Of a DNA stretch of 64,000 bases, positions 33,349 through 40,947 are shown in pieces. The notes below the pieces were generated by a model. It did not search any database and was not told where the DNA came from. It saw nothing but the letters and a program-made list of their open reading frames with translations. This stretch comes from JAWWPY01 sp033854735 (lineage in GTDB: Bacteria; Actinomycetota; Actinomycetes; Streptosporangiales; Streptosporangiaceae). Position 1 is the first letter of the stretch, and every line of letters begins with the position of its first letter. The stretch covers positions 1 through 64,000 of the forward strand of contig JAWWPY010000504.1 of assembly GCA_033854735.1 (NCBI GenBank). The letters run 5' to 3'. The position numbers were made by a program, and so were the translations under genes.

Positions 33349-35723
33349 GCCCGTCGGCGTACTGTGATCCGGTCCATCCAGCCGAACACGTCCAGGGTCT
33401 GCTGGAGCGCCGCGCCTGCGGGGGCGATCGTCGAGGCGGGCAGCAGCCACGCGTACCAGCGCGCAGCCCGGCCGGACATCCGCGACACCGCCCGCCGCAC
33501 GACTGTCACGTCGGCTCGCAGCGTGCCGGAGGCCGCGGGTCCCATGGCGTAGTGGGCCCGTTCTTCAGCGTGCGCGATCCGCAGCAGAGCCTCGTTCTCC
33601 GCGGGCGCCAGCCGAAACGTCGCGGCCACGCGGGCGGCGAGTGCCCGCGGTGACTCGCTGGCCGGGCTGGCGATACGGTGATCGGCGAGGTCGTCAAGCA
33701 GTTCGTGCCACGCCGCGTGGGCCCGCCGAGAGTCATCGGCCGCGCCGAGCCACCGCCGGCGGCGGATGAGGGATCGGGCCGATCGCGGCGCGACCAGCGC
33801 CAGCGCGAGCACCGCGGCGATCAGCAGTCCGACCGGTACCGGGCTACTGCCATGTTTGTGACCTGTGAGAGATCCACCGCCCAGGCTCTGGATCTTGGCG
33901 CCCCGAGCCCCACCCAGCGGTGACCCATTCGAACTGGGAACGCCTGCGGCCGACGTCGGGCCGGACGTCGGCGAGACCGGGCTGGTCGGCAGCAGCGGGA
34001 CCGTGTAGGAGGGCAGGAACGCTGTGCCCTGGCCCCCCGTTCCGGCCGGGGTCGGCTCGAACCGCAGCCAGCCAGCGCCCTGGAAGTACAGTTCCGGCCA
34101 GGCGTGCGCGTCGCCGGTCTTGACCTGCCAGCGGCCTTTCCCCAGGTACGTGCCGGGGGTGTAGCCGACGGCCACCCGGGACGGAATGCCCACCAGCCGG
34201 GCCAGTACGGCCATCGCGAACGCGAACTGCTGGCAGTAGCCGCGCCTGGTCTTGGTCAGGAACTGGATCAGGGCGGCTGAGCTGTTCAACTGGCCGACGT
34301 CCAGGCTGTAGGTGAACCTGTGCCCGGTGGTGAACCAGCGCTGCAGCGCGACGGCCCGGCGGTAACTGGAGCCCTGCCCCTGGGTGATCTGCCGGGCTAG
34401 CACGGCCAGCGGGGCGAAAGTCGCCGGGACGAAGAGGTCGGCGCTGGTTATGTCGGCCGGGGGCGCCAGGGACCGCTGGAGTTGCTGTTCGGTGGGGGAC
34501 GGCCCCTTGCTCGTCACCGAATAGCTGAGGCCTGACAGGCTGGTGCTCGGGGAGTACGTCATGAGCGTGCGCTTGTCGATCAGCCAGTCTCCGCCGACGC
34601 TGACTGTCTGCGCCGGATAGGGCAGGGGCAGGAAATTTCCTGCGGACTGGCTGCCGGACAAACCCCGGGCCAGGGTGATCCTCGTCCGCTGGGTCGTGGT
34701 CGGCGTGCTCCGGTTTTTCCCTGGAGGCGCGGGCAGCCTTCCGCCGCGCAGCGGAATGACCTGCGACGGCGCCAGAGTCCAGGTGGTGCTGGTGAGCGTG
34801 CTGAGCACGTAGACCTGCAGGTACTCCGGGTCTGCCGAGCTTGTACGCATGACCAGGATGTTCGCGGGGACGCTCCGGTGCAGGTCACTGTTCATCTGGG
34901 CCAGGGGATTGGGCAGCGAAACGGCCGATCCGCTGCCCTCGCCGAGCCCGGTCCCGCTCCCGCCGAAGAGCTTGTGATCCCGCAGGCCCGGCACCAGCAG
35001 CGGCACGCAGAGGGCCAGCGCCACCGAAGCGAGGCCGATGCGCCGGCCTGATGCGGCCAGTTCCTTGGTGTTCGGGCCATCGCTCTGCCGGGTCGGGTAG
35101 TCGCTGTCGTCCCGCCCGTTCTGCCACAGGCTGACCAGCCGCCCCCAGACGCGGAGCCGTTCCCTGCCGTCCGCGGCGAGCAGGGCCAGGTATCCGATCA
35201 TGCCCAGGCAGAACGCTGCCGCGGCGCCGAAGGAACCCTGGTGGTTGTTCGTGGTCAGCGGTACACAGAAGAGCACCAGCAACGGCAGCCCGGCGGTCGC
35301 TGGTCGGCGCAGCCGCACCGCGAGCAGGTCGACCGCCGTGGCGATGATCCCGATACCGGCCACGGCCAGCAGCATCAGCCCATGGCGGTCCGGCGCAGGC
35401 GGCGAGTATTTTGCCGACTCGGCCATCCCCTGCTGGGCGAGCCACCAGAGGTGGTGCAGGGATGCTCTCGTGGGCACCACCCGGGCCAGCGCCTCGGGCC
35501 CGGCGAACACGATGGTCAGGTAGAGCAGCAGCCCGGCCAGCGACGCGATGGCGGCGACCAGGGCAGGCAGCGCACGCCGCCGGGTGAGCGTGCCCACTGC
35601 GCCGATCATGACGGCCGCTCCGGCGCCCGTCCAGAACCACCGGCTCCCTGAGATCAGCGGGTACAGGGAGATTGAGGCCAGGGTGGTGGCGATGGCCGCG
35701 GTCACCGTCAGCCGGTGGTTCAT
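33345..35723 (-). CDS. TgpA-like transmembrane transglutaminase
   Basis: 792 residues. The N-terminal part has about six membrane segments, followed by a DUF3488-like region, an extracytoplasmic transglutaminase-core domain with Cys in RRGYCQQF (about 497) and His in GDAHAWPELYF (about 540), then another membrane segment and a cytoplasmic DUF4129 tail. Last gene of the MoxR-DUF58-TgpA operon, overlapping the DUF58 gene by 4 bp. Substrate is unknown; linked to cell-envelope roles by its place next to the division cluster. Confidence 0.9.
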   Translation of the reverse strand: MNHRLTVTAAIATTLASISLYPLISGSRWFWTGAGAAVMIGAVGTLTRRRALPALVAAIASLAGLLLYLTIVFAGPEALARVVPTRASLHHLWWLAQQGMAESAKYSPPAPDRHGLMLLAVAGIGIIATAVDLLAVRLRRPATAGLPLLVLFCVPLTTNNHQGSFGAAAAFCLGMIGYLALLAADGRERLRVWGRLVSLWQNGRDDSDYPTRQSDGPNTKELAASGRRIGLASVALALCVPLLVPGLRDHKLFGGSGTGLGEGSGSAVSLPNPLAQMNSDLHRSVPANILVMRTSSADPEYLQVYVLSTLTSTTWTLAPSQVIPLRGGRLPAPPGKNRSTPTTTQRTRITLARGLSGSQSAGNFLPLPYPAQTVSVGGDWLIDKRTLMTYSPSTSLSGLSYSVTSKGPSPTEQQLQRSLAPPADITSADLFVPATFAPLAVLARQITQGQGSSYRRAVALQRWFTTGHRFTYSLDVGQLNSSAALIQFLTKTRRGYCQQFAFAMAVLARLVGIPSRVAVGYTPGTYLGKGRWQVKTGDAHAWPELYFQGAGWLRFEPTPAGTGGQGTAFLPSYTVPLLPTSPVSPTSGPTSAAGVPSSNGSPLGGARGAKIQSLGGGSLTGHKHGSSPVPVGLLIAAVLALALVAPRSARSLIRRRRWLGAADDSRRAHAAWHELLDDLADHRIASPASESPRALAARVAATFRLAPAENEALLRIAHAEERAHYAMGPAASGTLRADVTVVRRAVSRMSGRAARWYAWLLPASTIAPAGAALQQTLDVFGWMDRITVRRRA

Positions 35724-37048
35724 TGCGGTGTCCCGGCCGGGAACCGGCCCCCAGGACCGCCGACTGGCAGGTCGGCGGCGTGATGCAGCTGTTCCCAGGC
35801 CACGCTGAGCGGAGTTTCGGCGCTGACTGTGACCGCGCGCCAGCCAGCCGCCCGCAGGATTGCGGCAGCGCCGTCGGCCTCATCCGGCATCCCGTTATCG
35901 GCAGCGGCGGCAGCCCAGCTCGGGACCGCGAGCAGCAATGCCATCGCGGTCCCCACGTCGCGGCGGCTCGCGGCGAGCTTGCGGGCCTGGGCTGGAGTGA
36001 GCCGGCCGGCCACCGCGACCAGCAGCCCGCCTGCCGCGTTATGGATCCCGTCCAGCCCGTTGGTGAGCTCGGTCCCGTGGGAGGTTTTGATGATCGCCAG
36101 CGAGTCCAGCAGGACATCCTCGAATGTGCCGTGCGCGCCGACTGCCCCCTGGTCGGTGGCCAGCTGGCCCTCAAGCCCGGCCCTGGCCAGGTGTACACCT
36201 ATCGAGGCCGCTGCGCTGACTGCGTACTCGAACGACGAGCCGGCCCCGGTCCCGGCGTGCGCGCGGGCCCGCGTGTCCAGGAGCAGCACGGCGCGATTGC
36301 GCCAGCGCTGCTCCTCCCGCCGCACCATGAGCTGGCCGCGGCGGGCGGTGGACCGCCAGTGCACCTTGCGCAGCTCATCGCCGTCCCGGTAGGCCCGCGG
36401 CACCACGTCGTCCTCCCCGGCGGTGGACACGGTGCGGGTCCGGCCGCTGCCCTCACCGTGCCAGCTCCCGGCGAGAGTGGCCTGCGGCAGTGGCGTGATC
36501 GCCGGGGTAACGACGAGGCTGCTGTGCTCGGCGAACGAGTAGCCGAGCTCCACCAGCCCGAAGGCATCCGCTACCCGCACCCGGAGTGGGCCGATGGTGA
36601 AGTGGCCCCGGGTGCCGGATTCGATGGGGTACCCCAGCTCGCGGGCACCGCCCGGCTCAATACGCTCAAGCACGAACCGGGGCCGGGTGCCCAGCGGGTA
36701 GGGAACGGTGTCCTGGGCGAGCAGGAGCCCGGTCGGCAGCCGGGAGATGTTGTCCAGGCGGAGCGAGACGGTGGCGTGCTGCCCGGCGGGTACCCGCGAC
36801 GGAGTGATAGTGCGGAGGCAGCGGATCCGGTAGCGGGTCCGGCCGGTGGCCAGGGCCGCGAACAGCGGTAGCAGCACGAGCACTATTCCGACGCTGAGCA
36901 GGGCGCGTTCACCGAGGCTGAGCCCGATTACCCCGACCGTGAGGCCGGCCGCGAGAAATGACTTGCCGCGTGTCGTGAATCCGCCGAGCAGCGCCCGCAT
37001 TCCGGTGGCGTTTCCCCGTGCTCCGCCGCCGCGGCCCGCGGTGCTCAC
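35720..37048 (-). CDS. DUF58 domain protein
   Basis: 442 residues. Two hydrophobic segments near the N-terminus (about 28-68), a beta-rich middle, then the DUF58 core with VVPRAYRDGDELRKVHWRSTARRGQLMVR (signature DxxRxVHW) and a vWA-like region with LLLDTRARAH. GTG at 37048 overlapping the moxR stop. Typically works with the MoxR ATPase as a chaperone-like unit. Confidence 0.9.
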   Translation of the reverse strand: MSTAGRGGGARGNATGMRALLGGFTTRGKSFLAAGLTVGVIGLSLGERALLSVGIVLVLLPLFAALATGRTRYRIRCLRTITPSRVPAGQHATVSLRLDNISRLPTGLLLAQDTVPYPLGTRPRFVLERIEPGGARELGYPIESGTRGHFTIGPLRVRVADAFGLVELGYSFAEHSSLVVTPAITPLPQATLAGSWHGEGSGRTRTVSTAGEDDVVPRAYRDGDELRKVHWRSTARRGQLMVRREEQRWRNRAVLLLDTRARAHAGTGAGSSFEYAVSAAASIGVHLARAGLEGQLATDQGAVGAHGTFEDVLLDSLAIIKTSHGTELTNGLDGIHNAAGGLLVAVAGRLTPAQARKLAASRRDVGTAMALLLAVPSWAAAAADNGMPDEADGAAAILRAAGWRAVTVSAETPLSVAWEQLHHAADLPVGGPGGRFPAGTPQ

Positions 37049-38022
37049 CGCAGCCGGGGCAGCGGCACCCGCTCGACGATCGCTGCCAGCACTCGCTCAG
37101 GAAACTGCCGCTCGACCATGGCCTCGGCGGTGGGCAGCAGCCGGTGGGCGAGGACCGGGCCAGCCAGCGCCTGTACGTCGTCGGGGATAACGAAGTCGCG
37201 GCCGTCGAGCGCGGCGCGCGCCCGGCTGGCCCGCAGCAGGTGCAGGGCGGCGCGCGGGGATGCGCCCAGCCGCAGGTCCGGCGCCGACCGGGTCGCACCG
37301 ACCAGGGCGATGACGTACTGCTTCAGGGCCTCCGCCACGTGCACCCGGCGGACGGCCGAGATCAGGTCGCGCACATCCCCGGCGGTCGCCACCGGTTTCA
37401 GGGTGTCCAGCGGTGAGGATGAGCCGTGGATGTCCAGCATCGCCAGTTCCGCCTCGGGGCTGGGATACCCCATAGAAATGCGCGCGGTGAAGCGGTCCCG
37501 CTGGGCCTCGGGGAGCGGATAGGTACCCTCCATCTCCACCGGGTTCTGGGTCGCGATGACCATGAACGGCCGTTCCAGCGGGTAGGTGGTGCCGTCCACG
37601 GTCACCTGCCGCTCCTCCATGCATTCCAGCAGCGCGGACTGGGTCTTCGGCGACGCCCTGTTGATCTCGTCACCGACCACGATGTTCGCGAATACCGGCC
37701 CGGGCTTGAACTCGAAGTCCCTGCGCTCCTGGTGGTAGGCGCTGACGCCGGTGATGTCGCTCGGCAGCAGGTCTGGCGTGAACTGGATGCGCTGAACGGA
37801 GCAGTCCGTGGACCGGGCCAGTGCCTTGGCCAGCATGGTCTTGCCCACGCCCGGAACGTCCTCGATCAGCACATGTCCCTCAGCCAGCAGGACGGTCAGG
37901 GCCAGCCGGACAGCGCCTGACTTTCCCTCGATCACGGACTCGATGGCCCGGCCGACGCTGTGGCCGACCTGCACCAGGTCGTCGAGCGTGCGCTCGGCGC
38001 CCTGCTCCATGTCCAAGGACAC
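37045..38022 (-). CDS. MoxR-type AAA+ ATPase
   Basis: About 325 residues if started at the GTG at 38022, which has an aggagg ribosome site; the frame opens to an ATG at 38118 without a good site. Walker A DVPGVGKTMLAK, sensor and Walker B VVGDEINRASPKTQSALLECMEE, ATQNP, R-finger QRDRFTARISMGYPS. First gene of the three-gene operon, divergent from mraZ across a 317-bp region. Likely activates or assembles a cell-envelope client through the DUF58 protein. Confidence 0.92.
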   Translation of the reverse strand: MSLDMEQGAERTLDDLVQVGHSVGRAIESVIEGKSGAVRLALTVLLAEGHVLIEDVPGVGKTMLAKALARSTDCSVQRIQFTPDLLPSDITGVSAYHQERRDFEFKPGPVFANIVVGDEINRASPKTQSALLECMEERQVTVDGTTYPLERPFMVIATQNPVEMEGTYPLPEAQRDRFTARISMGYPSPEAELAMLDIHGSSSPLDTLKPVATAGDVRDLISAVRRVHVAEALKQYVIALVGATRSAPDLRLGASPRAALHLLRASRARAALDGRDFVIPDDVQALAGPVLAHRLLPTAEAMVERQFPERVLAAIVERVPLPRLR

Positions 38023-38244
38023 CTGTCCTCCTAGCTCGCGTGGCGCATCCCTGGTCGCCGGCCGCGGTGTGCCCCGGCCGTCGGCGTGATGGTCCGTTCC
38101 GACAGTACGTCCTGCCATGGCTTACGCGCGATAAAGGTCAGAGGTTCAGTGCTCGCGGGGTATGGCCCCGGGCACCCCACTTCGCTCCATCGCTCTGAAC
38201 TGGCATTTCTCCCGCCGGAAAGCCGGATCTGGGCTCGCGGGGCG

Positions 38245-38290
38245 TTGACGGTGGGGAAATGTGGGGTACAGTGGTGCGCTGTGGGGGCTA
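38245..38290 (+). promoter_or_regulatory. mraZ promoter with phased MraZ-binding repeats
   Basis: Four GTGG-starting repeats lie at exact 10-bp spacing (38251, 38261, 38271, 38281): gtggggaaat, gtggggtaca, gtggtgcgct, gtgggggcta. TTGACG (38245-38250) and TACAGT (38267-38272) are 16 bp apart, so the repeats overlie the promoter. MraZ is known to bind GTGGG-type repeats spaced 10 bp, so this is a very likely autoregulatory site. Confidence 0.88.
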
Positions 38291-38339
38291 GAGCATGGCG
38301 GGCGGCGACTGCGTCCGGGGGAGTGGGAGGTGAGTGCCG

Positions 38340-38771
38340 GTGTTCCTGGGCACTCATACGCCACGCCTCGACGAGAAAGGCCGGCTGTTCCTGCCCGCCA
38401 AATACCGCGAGGAACTCGCCGGGGGACTGGTGATTACCAAGGGCCAGGAGCGCTGCCTCTACGTCTTCCCGGTCCCGGAGTTCGCCCGGATCACCGAGGC
38501 CCTGCGCACCGCGCCGGTGACCGCGAAGAACGTGCGGGACTACAGCCGCGTTTTCTTCGCCAGCGCGTCTGACGAGGTCCCAGACAAGCAGGGCCGGATC
38601 ACCATCCCGCCAGGGCTGCGGGATTACGCCGCACTGGACCGTGACTGCGCCGTGATTGGCGCTAACACCCGGCTGGAGATCTGGGATTCCGCCGCATGGG
38701 AGTCCTACCTGGCGCAACAGGAGGACGCGTTCTCGGCGGCATCTGAGGAGGTGCTGCCCGGAGTTCTGTGA
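38340..38771 (+). CDS. mraZ: Transcriptional regulator / division protein MraZ
   Basis: 143 residues from the GTG at 38340, giving the canonical MFLGTHTPRLDEKGRL N-terminus; a GTG at 38334 would add two residues. Two AbrB-like MraZ halves, with DEKGRLFLPAKYRE and DKQGRITIPPGLRDYA. Forms rings that bind the promoter of the dcw cluster. It heads the division cluster and has its predicted operator directly upstream. Confidence 0.96.
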   Translation: MFLGTHTPRLDEKGRLFLPAKYREELAGGLVITKGQERCLYVFPVPEFARITEALRTAPVTAKNVRDYSRVFFASASDEVPDKQGRITIPPGLRDYAALDRDCAVIGANTRLEIWDSAAWESYLAQQEDAFSAASEEVLPGVL

Positions 38772-38929
38772 GTCAGGGCTGGCGAAGCCGGCCCGCTGTG
38801 CTCGGCGAGGTCTCCACCCGCGCCTGGGTGATCACGTCGGCTGGCGTCACTTCCCCGGCGCCAGGCGATTTCCGGGCCGCCCGCGCGTCGCGCGGATGGG
38901 GACCTGGCCGAGCACCCGGCAGACAGGCC

Positions 38930-39192
38930 GGCGGTATGCCGGCAGTTCTGCTATCGCAATGTCGGCGGACATGTCAGTGGATGTGCCGGCGGGCCCTGCC
39001 ACTCGGCGGGCCCGCCACCCGGTAGGCAGGCCGGCAATATGCCGGCAGGCCTGCCACCTCGGCGAATATGCCGGCCGGCCTGCCATCGGGCGAATAGTCG
39101 GCCGACCGGCCGTCCGGCGGGCAACCGGCCGACCAGCCACCCGGCGGATAGCCGGCTGATCGGCCGTCCGGCGGACAACCGGCCGATCAGCC
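38930..39192. repeat. Imperfect ~27-28-bp tandem palindromic repeats before rsmH
   Basis: The spacer 38772-39239 contains at least five degenerate units, clearest from 39063 to 39192, such as (a)caaccggccgaccagccacc and atagccggctgatcggccgtc. Each unit has inverted CCGGC/GCCGG segments. The repeats are open in the rsmH frame as a 9-residue repeat but have no start signals. No separate gene is supported in this 468-bp gap. Confidence 0.75.
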
Positions 39193-39239
39193 AGTGCCCG
39201 CCGATCCGGAGCGGGCGAGTTACGGCGAGAGTGGGGGCG

Positions 39240-40229
39240 ATGGGCACAGGGTCGATCGGCACCGGGGCAGCCGGGCATCTGCCCGTCATGGTCGAGGAGG
39301 TCCTCGGCCTGTTCGGGCCGGCGCTTGAGCCGAGTGGCGCGATCCTGGTGGACGCGACGCTCGGCCGCGGCGGCCATGCCCGGGCGCTGCTGGACGCGCA
39401 CCCGGGACTCGTGCTGATCGGCGTGGACACCGACGCCCAGGCGATCGAGGAGTCCCGCCGGCTACTCGCCCCGTACGCCGGCCGGGTGACGCTGGTGCAC
39501 AGCCGCAACGACGAGATCCCCGCACTGCTATCCCGGCCGAACCAGGGAGGGCTGGGCGACCAGCGGGTCCAGGGGGTGCTGTTCGACCTGGGCGTCTCCT
39601 CCCCGCAACTCGACGATCCGGGCCGCGGCTTCGCGTACTCCTACGATGCCCCTCTCGATATGCGGATGGATCAGGGCAACCCGCTCACCGCCGCGGAAGT
39701 GCTCAATACTTATCCAGCCGAACGAATAGCACAGGTACTGCGTGAGTACGGCGAGGAGCGGTTCGCGCGGCGGATCGCGGATGCCATCGTCAGGGAGCGG
39801 TCCACGGCCCCGCTGACCTCCACCGCCCGCCTGGCCGAGATCATCCGTGACTCGATTCCGGCGCCAGCCCGGCGGACCGGCGGCAACCCGGCCAAACGAA
39901 CCTTCCAGGCCCTGCGGATCGAGGTCAACGGCGAACTGGAGGCGCTCGGGCAGGCACTGCCCGCGGCGCTGGACGCGCTCGCGGTCGGCGGCCGCATCGT
40001 GGTGCTGGCCTACCACTCGCTGGAGGACCGGGCGGTCAAGACCGCCCTGGCCAGTGCGGCCGCCGATACGACCCCGCCCGGGCTCCCGGTGCCGCTGGAG
40101 TCGGGGCGGCCACGGTTCCGGCTGCTCACCCGGGGCGCGCAACGGCCGTCGGAGGACGAGGTGACCCGCAACCCGCGTGCCGCCTCCGCCCGGCTGCGGG
40201 CGGCCGAGCGAATCAGGGAGGCCGCGTGA
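39240..40229 (+). CDS. rsmH: 16S rRNA (cytosine 1402-N4)-methyltransferase
   Basis: 329 residues from the ATG at 39240, with HLPVMVEEVLGLF, DATLGRGGHARALL (SAM loop) and GVLFDLGVSSPQLDDPGRGFAY, NPAKRTFQALRIEVN. Methylates C1402 of 16S rRNA. A 67-residue in-frame extension upstream (from 39039) is composed of spacer repeats and lacks a ribosome site. Second gene of the dcw cluster. Confidence 0.96.
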   Translation: MGTGSIGTGAAGHLPVMVEEVLGLFGPALEPSGAILVDATLGRGGHARALLDAHPGLVLIGVDTDAQAIEESRRLLAPYAGRVTLVHSRNDEIPALLSRPNQGGLGDQRVQGVLFDLGVSSPQLDDPGRGFAYSYDAPLDMRMDQGNPLTAAEVLNTYPAERIAQVLREYGEERFARRIADAIVRERSTAPLTSTARLAEIIRDSIPAPARRTGGNPAKRTFQALRIEVNGELEALGQALPAALDALAVGGRIVVLAYHSLEDRAVKTALASAAADTTPPGLPVPLESGRPRFRLLTRGAQRPSEDEVTRNPRAASARLRAAERIREAA

Positions 40230-40267
40230 GCAGGGACCGCGTGAGCAGGGACCGCGTGAGCAGGGAC
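40223..40267. repeat. 15-bp tandem repeat, 3 copies, spanning the rsmH stop
   Basis: cgcgtgagcagggac repeats at 40223-40237, 40238-40252 and 40253-40267. The first copy contains the rsmH stop codon (TGA), and each copy contains a GTGAG that could act as a re-initiation start. Confidence 0.9.
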
Positions 40268-40332
40268 GGCGGCGGGCCGGGGACGCCCGCGAGCTGGAAC
40301 CAGGGGGGCCGAGTGGCAAGGGGGACGCAGTT

Positions 40333-40947
40333 GTGAGCGGACGCAGCGATACACAGGCCGGATCGGGGCTCGGCACCCGAGCCACACCGGCGGAGCCTGG
40401 CCGGGTACGTTCCCGGCCGCCACGCCCGGCACCGGGCAGTGGCCGCACCGCGGCGCGCCGGCCTGTCACGGCCCGGCCTGTCCCGGGGCGTGCTGTCCCG
40501 GGGCGCACAGTCCCAGGGCGTCCTGTCACGGCGCGGCCTGTCACGGCCCGGCCTGTCCCGGGGCGTCCGGGCGCCGCGGGCGGCCTGCGGCGGGTAGCCG
40601 GCGGGGCAGCGGCCCGCACGTCGTCGCGGACGTCGTTCATCCTGCTCGTGGTCGGGCTCCTCGGCGGCGGCCTGCTCAGCCTGCTGATCATCAACACCAC
40701 CCTGGCCGCAGGCTCGTACCAGATCAGCGACCTGCAGCAGTCCGCCGCCGCGCAGTCCCAGCAGATTGCGACGCTCAGCCAGCAGGTCGCGTCCGACCGG
40801 TCGGACGCCATCATCGAGCGGCGGGCGCTCCAGCTGGGCATGGTCCAGCAGCCGCTGAGCAATTACGTTGACCTGCGGACCGGCCGTATCACCAGCCAGC
40901 CCTCGACCGACCCGGGCATCCCGGTCGTGCGCGGATGGGTGCCGTGA
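40333..40947 (+). CDS. ftsL: FtsL-like septum formation protein
   Basis: 204 residues from the GTG at 40333. The first ~95 residues are Arg/Pro/Gly-rich, including a 15-bp-derived array (RPVTARPVPGRAVPGR-type). Then one membrane segment (SFILLVVGLLGGGLLSLLII) and a short extracellular coiled-coil (DLQQSAAAQSQQIATLSQQV). Position between rsmH and ftsI and the architecture identify FtsL, the divisome bitopic protein, although FtsL sequences diverge strongly. Confidence 0.8.
   Translation: MSGRSDTQAGSGLGTRATPAEPGRVRSRPPRPAPGSGRTAARRPVTARPVPGRAVPGRTVPGRPVTARPVTARPVPGRPGAAGGLRRVAGGAAARTSSRTSFILLVVGLLGGGLLSLLIINTTLAAGSYQISDLQQSAAAQSQQIATLSQQVASDRSDAIIERRALQLGMVQQPLSNYVDLRTGRITSQPSTDPGIPVVRGWVP
40469..40570. 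repeat. 15-bp in-frame repeat array in ftsL
   Basis: ggcctgtcacggccc, ggcctgtcccggggc and close variants recur about six times (40463-40568), encoding alternating RPVTA / RPVPG / RAVPG / RTVPG pentapeptides in the cytoplasmic N-terminus. Confidence 0.8.

Noticed and set aside
38772..39159. Small genes in the mraZ-rsmH spacer
   Set aside because: Open frames exist on both strands only because of the repeats; none has a plausible start and domain.
39039..39239. 67-residue N-terminal extension of RsmH
   Set aside because: It is made of spacer repeats and lacks a ribosome site; the family N-terminus begins at about 39240.
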